A stretch of 64,000 nt of DNA from Opitutia bacterium ISCC 52 (GTDB taxonomy: Bacteria; Verrucomicrobiota; Verrucomicrobiia; Opitutales; UBA2995): the NCBI GenBank assembly GCA_014529675.2, contig CP076040.1:2561894-2625893 (forward strand). The letters are read 5' to 3'. Below are positions 61,979 through 64,000 of the stretch, piece by piece (positions within the stretch are counted from its first letter, which is position 1; each line of letters opens with the position of its first letter). The notes beneath the pieces were generated by a model. That model had not been told where the DNA came from. It ran no database searches and saw only the letters and a list, made by a program, of their open reading frames with translations. Both the position numbers and the translations under genes were made by a program.

Positions 61979-63445
61979 ATGCCTGTAACCCAACCTGCAG
62001 ACAGCGACCTTAAATCCCAGCTTTCAAACCTCATCCAGGATCTTGGACGGCTTCAACGGCAAGCCATCCTAAAAAAGATTCCAGTCGTCATCCTATTCGA
62101 AGGTGCGGACGGAGCAGGAAAAGGCGCGCTCATCAATCGTCTCCTTCAATCCTTGGATCCGCGCGGATTTAAAGTGCACACCATGCACTCGCCCAGTGAA
62201 GAAGCCATCTACCGCCCTTTTCTCTGGCGATTTTGGATAAGAACCCCGGCAAGAGACCGCATGGCAATCTTCGATCGATCCTGGTACCGCCTGCTGTTGG
62301 ACGATCGGGTCAATGAGGAGATATCTGACAAACAGGTGCCAAAAGTCGTTCGTGAGATTAAAAATTTCGAGCAACAGCTAACGAATGACGGAGTCGTCCT
62401 GATAAAGGTCTACCTGACGATCTCTGAGGAAAAGCAGGATCAAAGGCTGAACAAGCTCTCAAAAAATGCTTCGACCTCCTGGCGCGTCACCGAGAAAGAT
62501 TGGAAACGCCATAAGTTGTATGACGAGTATCGGGAGAAGATGGAGGAAATGATCCATCTAACTCATCAGAAGCGTGCTCCCTGGGTCCGCATCGATTCTA
62601 CCAATTTAAAGTCAGCAAACCTGGAGCTCCTCCAGACGGTAACCGACGAACTAAAAAGTGCACTTCAGGCCAAGGAAACTGCCGAAAAGCCCGTATCGAA
62701 TCCTAAGCTAAAATGGGGCACCAAAAAGGGGTTCCCGGCACCGCTCGAAAAAGTCGATCTCTCCCAGACCATGGAACCGACGATCTATAAGGAGAAACGA
62801 AAACAGCTCCAGGAGAGTTTGCATGAATTGGAACACCAATTATACAAAAGTCGTCGCCCTGCCGTGCTGGCCTTTGAAGGTTGGGATGCTGCAGGTAAAG
62901 GGGGCGCCATCCGAAGATTAACCAAAAGCCTGGATCCCCGTGGCTATGATGTTTTCCCAACAGCCGCACCGAATGACTTGGAGCTCAGTCACCACTATAT
63001 GTGGCGATTCTGGAATGATTTTCCCAAGGGCGGCCATATCGGCATCTATGATCGCAGTTGGTATGGACGAGTGATGGTCGAACGCTTGGAAGGTTTTTGC
63101 TCCGAAAAAGAGTGGAAACGCGCCTACGACGAAATCAATGAAACAGAAGAACACTGGTCCAACGGCGGAGCCATCATACTGAAGTTCTGGATACATATTG
63201 ATAAAGAAGAACAATTGCGCCGATTCAAAGCTCGCGAGCAAAACCCACACAAACAGTGGAAAATCACCGACGAGGACTGGCGAAACCGCGACAAATGGGA
63301 TGATTACAATGTCGCCATCAACGACATGATCCACCTTACCAATAAGCCCAATGCCCCCTGGATTATTGTTGAAGGAAATAATAAGCCCTATGCGCGCATC
63401 AAGGTTCTTGAAACGACTGTAAAAGCCCTTGAACAGGTGTTATAG
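61979..63445 (+). CDS. Two-domain polyphosphate kinase 2 (polyphosphate:AMP phosphotransferase type)
   Basis: This 488-residue protein has two PPK2 domains. Domain 1 has Walker A FEGADGAGKGALINRLLQ, LDPRGFKVHTM, FDRSWYRLLL. Domain 2 (from about residue 275) has FEGWDAAGKGGAIRRLTKSL, LDPRGYDVFP, YDRSWYGRVMVERLEGF. The two-domain form is that of the class II PPK2 enzymes that phosphorylate AMP with polyphosphate. By family analogy domain 2 is the likelier catalyst. I chose the ATG at 61979; a TTG at 61943 would add 12 residues. Confidence 0.9.
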   Translation: MPVTQPADSDLKSQLSNLIQDLGRLQRQAILKKIPVVILFEGADGAGKGALINRLLQSLDPRGFKVHTMHSPSEEAIYRPFLWRFWIRTPARDRMAIFDRSWYRLLLDDRVNEEISDKQVPKVVREIKNFEQQLTNDGVVLIKVYLTISEEKQDQRLNKLSKNASTSWRVTEKDWKRHKLYDEYREKMEEMIHLTHQKRAPWVRIDSTNLKSANLELLQTVTDELKSALQAKETAEKPVSNPKLKWGTKKGFPAPLEKVDLSQTMEPTIYKEKRKQLQESLHELEHQLYKSRRPAVLAFEGWDAAGKGGAIRRLTKSLDPRGYDVFPTAAPNDLELSHHYMWRFWNDFPKGGHIGIYDRSWYGRVMVERLEGFCSEKEWKRAYDEINETEEHWSNGGAIILKFWIHIDKEEQLRRFKAREQNPHKQWKITDEDWRNRDKWDDYNVAINDMIHLTNKPNAPWIIVEGNNKPYARIKVLETTVKALEQVL

Positions 63446-63504
63446 ATTTTATTTGCATATCACTCGGAACAACTTTCTCGCTCAAGCAACCAATACCCTA
63501 TTCC

Positions 63505-64000
63505 ATGCGACGCCTATTTATCACTTTCCTAGCCATTCTGCTGGGTTCCCTCATTCCTGGTCATGCTGAACTGGTCATCCTCGAGTTGTCGGAAGGCTAC
63601 TCGATCAAAGGAGAGATCCTGCAGAAAAAGCGCGATACCTACTATGTGGACCTTGGATACGACATCGTTCAAATCCCTGAGTCCTCAGTATTACAGGTCA
63701 TCGACGTCAGAGGAGAAACCGAAATCACCGAAATGAACACCGGTCAGCTGTTTATCGAAAGTGGGATTGACTCCACACAATCGGTTACGGAGCTGGTATC
63801 AGAATATGGAGAAGGTGTCGTTCTGATTGAGACTGCCACCGGTCTCGGTTCCGGATTTTTCATCCATGAAGATGGTTACCTCATCACCAACGAACATGTC
63901 ATCTCTGGAGATGTAGAATTAAAAGTCACCGTATTTGAAGAAGGTGAATCCGATGGTAAAGAGCTCAGCCGCACCCTCTACGAAGACGTGGAGATCATCG
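63505..64000 (+). CDS. Trypsin-like/HtrA-type serine protease, N-terminal part
   Basis: The gene starts at ATG 63505 and runs off the window. It has a signal peptide (LFITFLAILLGSLIPGHA), about 90 residues of a domain that I do not recognise, and then GLGSGFFIHEDGYLITNEHV, the start of a DegP/HtrA-type protease domain with the catalytic His in NEHVI. The Asp and Ser of the triad lie beyond the window. Whether a PDZ domain follows is unknown. Confidence 0.8.
   Translation, partial: MRRLFITFLAILLGSLIPGHAELVILELSEGYSIKGEILQKKRDTYYVDLGYDIVQIPESSVLQVIDVRGETEITEMNTGQLFIESGIDSTQSVTELVSEYGEGVVLIETATGLGSGFFIHEDGYLITNEHVISGDVELKVTVFEEGESDGKELSRTLYEDVEII

Noticed and set aside
1..64000. CRISPR arrays, insertion sequences, prophage, tRNA or rRNA genes
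   Set aside because: No regular direct repeats, transposase motifs, phage genes or tRNA-like cloverleaf sequences were seen.

Overview
The window reads as an ordinary, gene-dense stretch of chromosome from a Gram-negative bacterium. The best guess is the phylum Verrucomicrobiota, class Opitutae or a near relative, probably marine. The reasons are the form of ribosomal protein L21 and its L27 partner, the tandem D-Ala-D-Ala ligase, the Bacteroidetes-like PurF, LpxI (an outer-membrane lipid A enzyme), PPi-dependent phosphofructokinase, and few strong Shine-Dalgarno sequences. This placement comes from remembered family resemblance, not from a search. No rRNA, tRNA, CRISPR array, prophage, insertion sequence or replication origin was seen.

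Layout. 1-2.4 kb: the end of a PBP2-type transpeptidase, a beheaded transglutaminase remnant and tsaD. 2.4-4.6 kb: ffh and a HAD phosphatase. 4.7-17.1 kb: a tight operon of seven purine genes (purL, purM, a purQ-purS-purS fusion, purC, purF, purD, purN), followed by an acetyltransferase and a double D-Ala-D-Ala ligase. 17.2-18.4 kb: an AsmA-like protein and an orphan HPt protein. 18.6-27.0 kb: recC-recB-recD. 27.0-27.7 kb: two decayed genes. 27.7-33.4 kb: an acetyltransferase, PPi-phosphofructokinase, a cNMP-domain histidine kinase, an amidohydrolase, a rhomboid protease and a nucleotidase-like HAD protein. 33.4-41.4 kb: sucCD, a glyoxalase-fold protein, YceI, membrane proteins, a methyltransferase and rplU-rpmA. 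41.4-44.8 kb, minus strand: scpB-pheA-yggU-oxidoreductase. 44.8-51.4 kb: ilvD, pgi, a coiled-coil protein, a 52-residue lipoprotein, rsmI, a Ppx/GppA phosphatase and sufE. 51.4-55.4 kb, minus strand: a large S9 peptidase and rmuC. 55.4-56 kb: a structured intergenic region with a 55-residue ORF. 56-64 kb: tcdA, a TatD nuclease, lpxI, a zinc-ribbon protein, a secreted glycosidase, csaA, a DjlA-like protein, a two-domain PPK2 and the start of a trypsin-like protease.

How the genes work together. The purine operon covers PRPP to AIR plus the SAICAR step; purE/K, purB and purH are not here. PurL needs PurQ and two PurS chains, and here one fused PurQ-PurS-PurS chain could supply all three. Pgi and PPi-phosphofructokinase belong to glycolysis, SucCD to the TCA cycle, and PheA and IlvD to amino acid synthesis. 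PBP2, the double Ddl and LpxI serve the envelope. RecBCD, RmuC and ScpB serve DNA repair and chromosome segregation. TsaD and TcdA modify tRNA, RsmI modifies rRNA, and SufE supplies sulfur for Fe-S clusters.

The points most worth a second look are the PurQ-PurS-PurS fusion, the double Ddl with two unlike active sites, the small ORF with structured RNA and a terminator upstream of rmuC, and several broken or interrupted genes.
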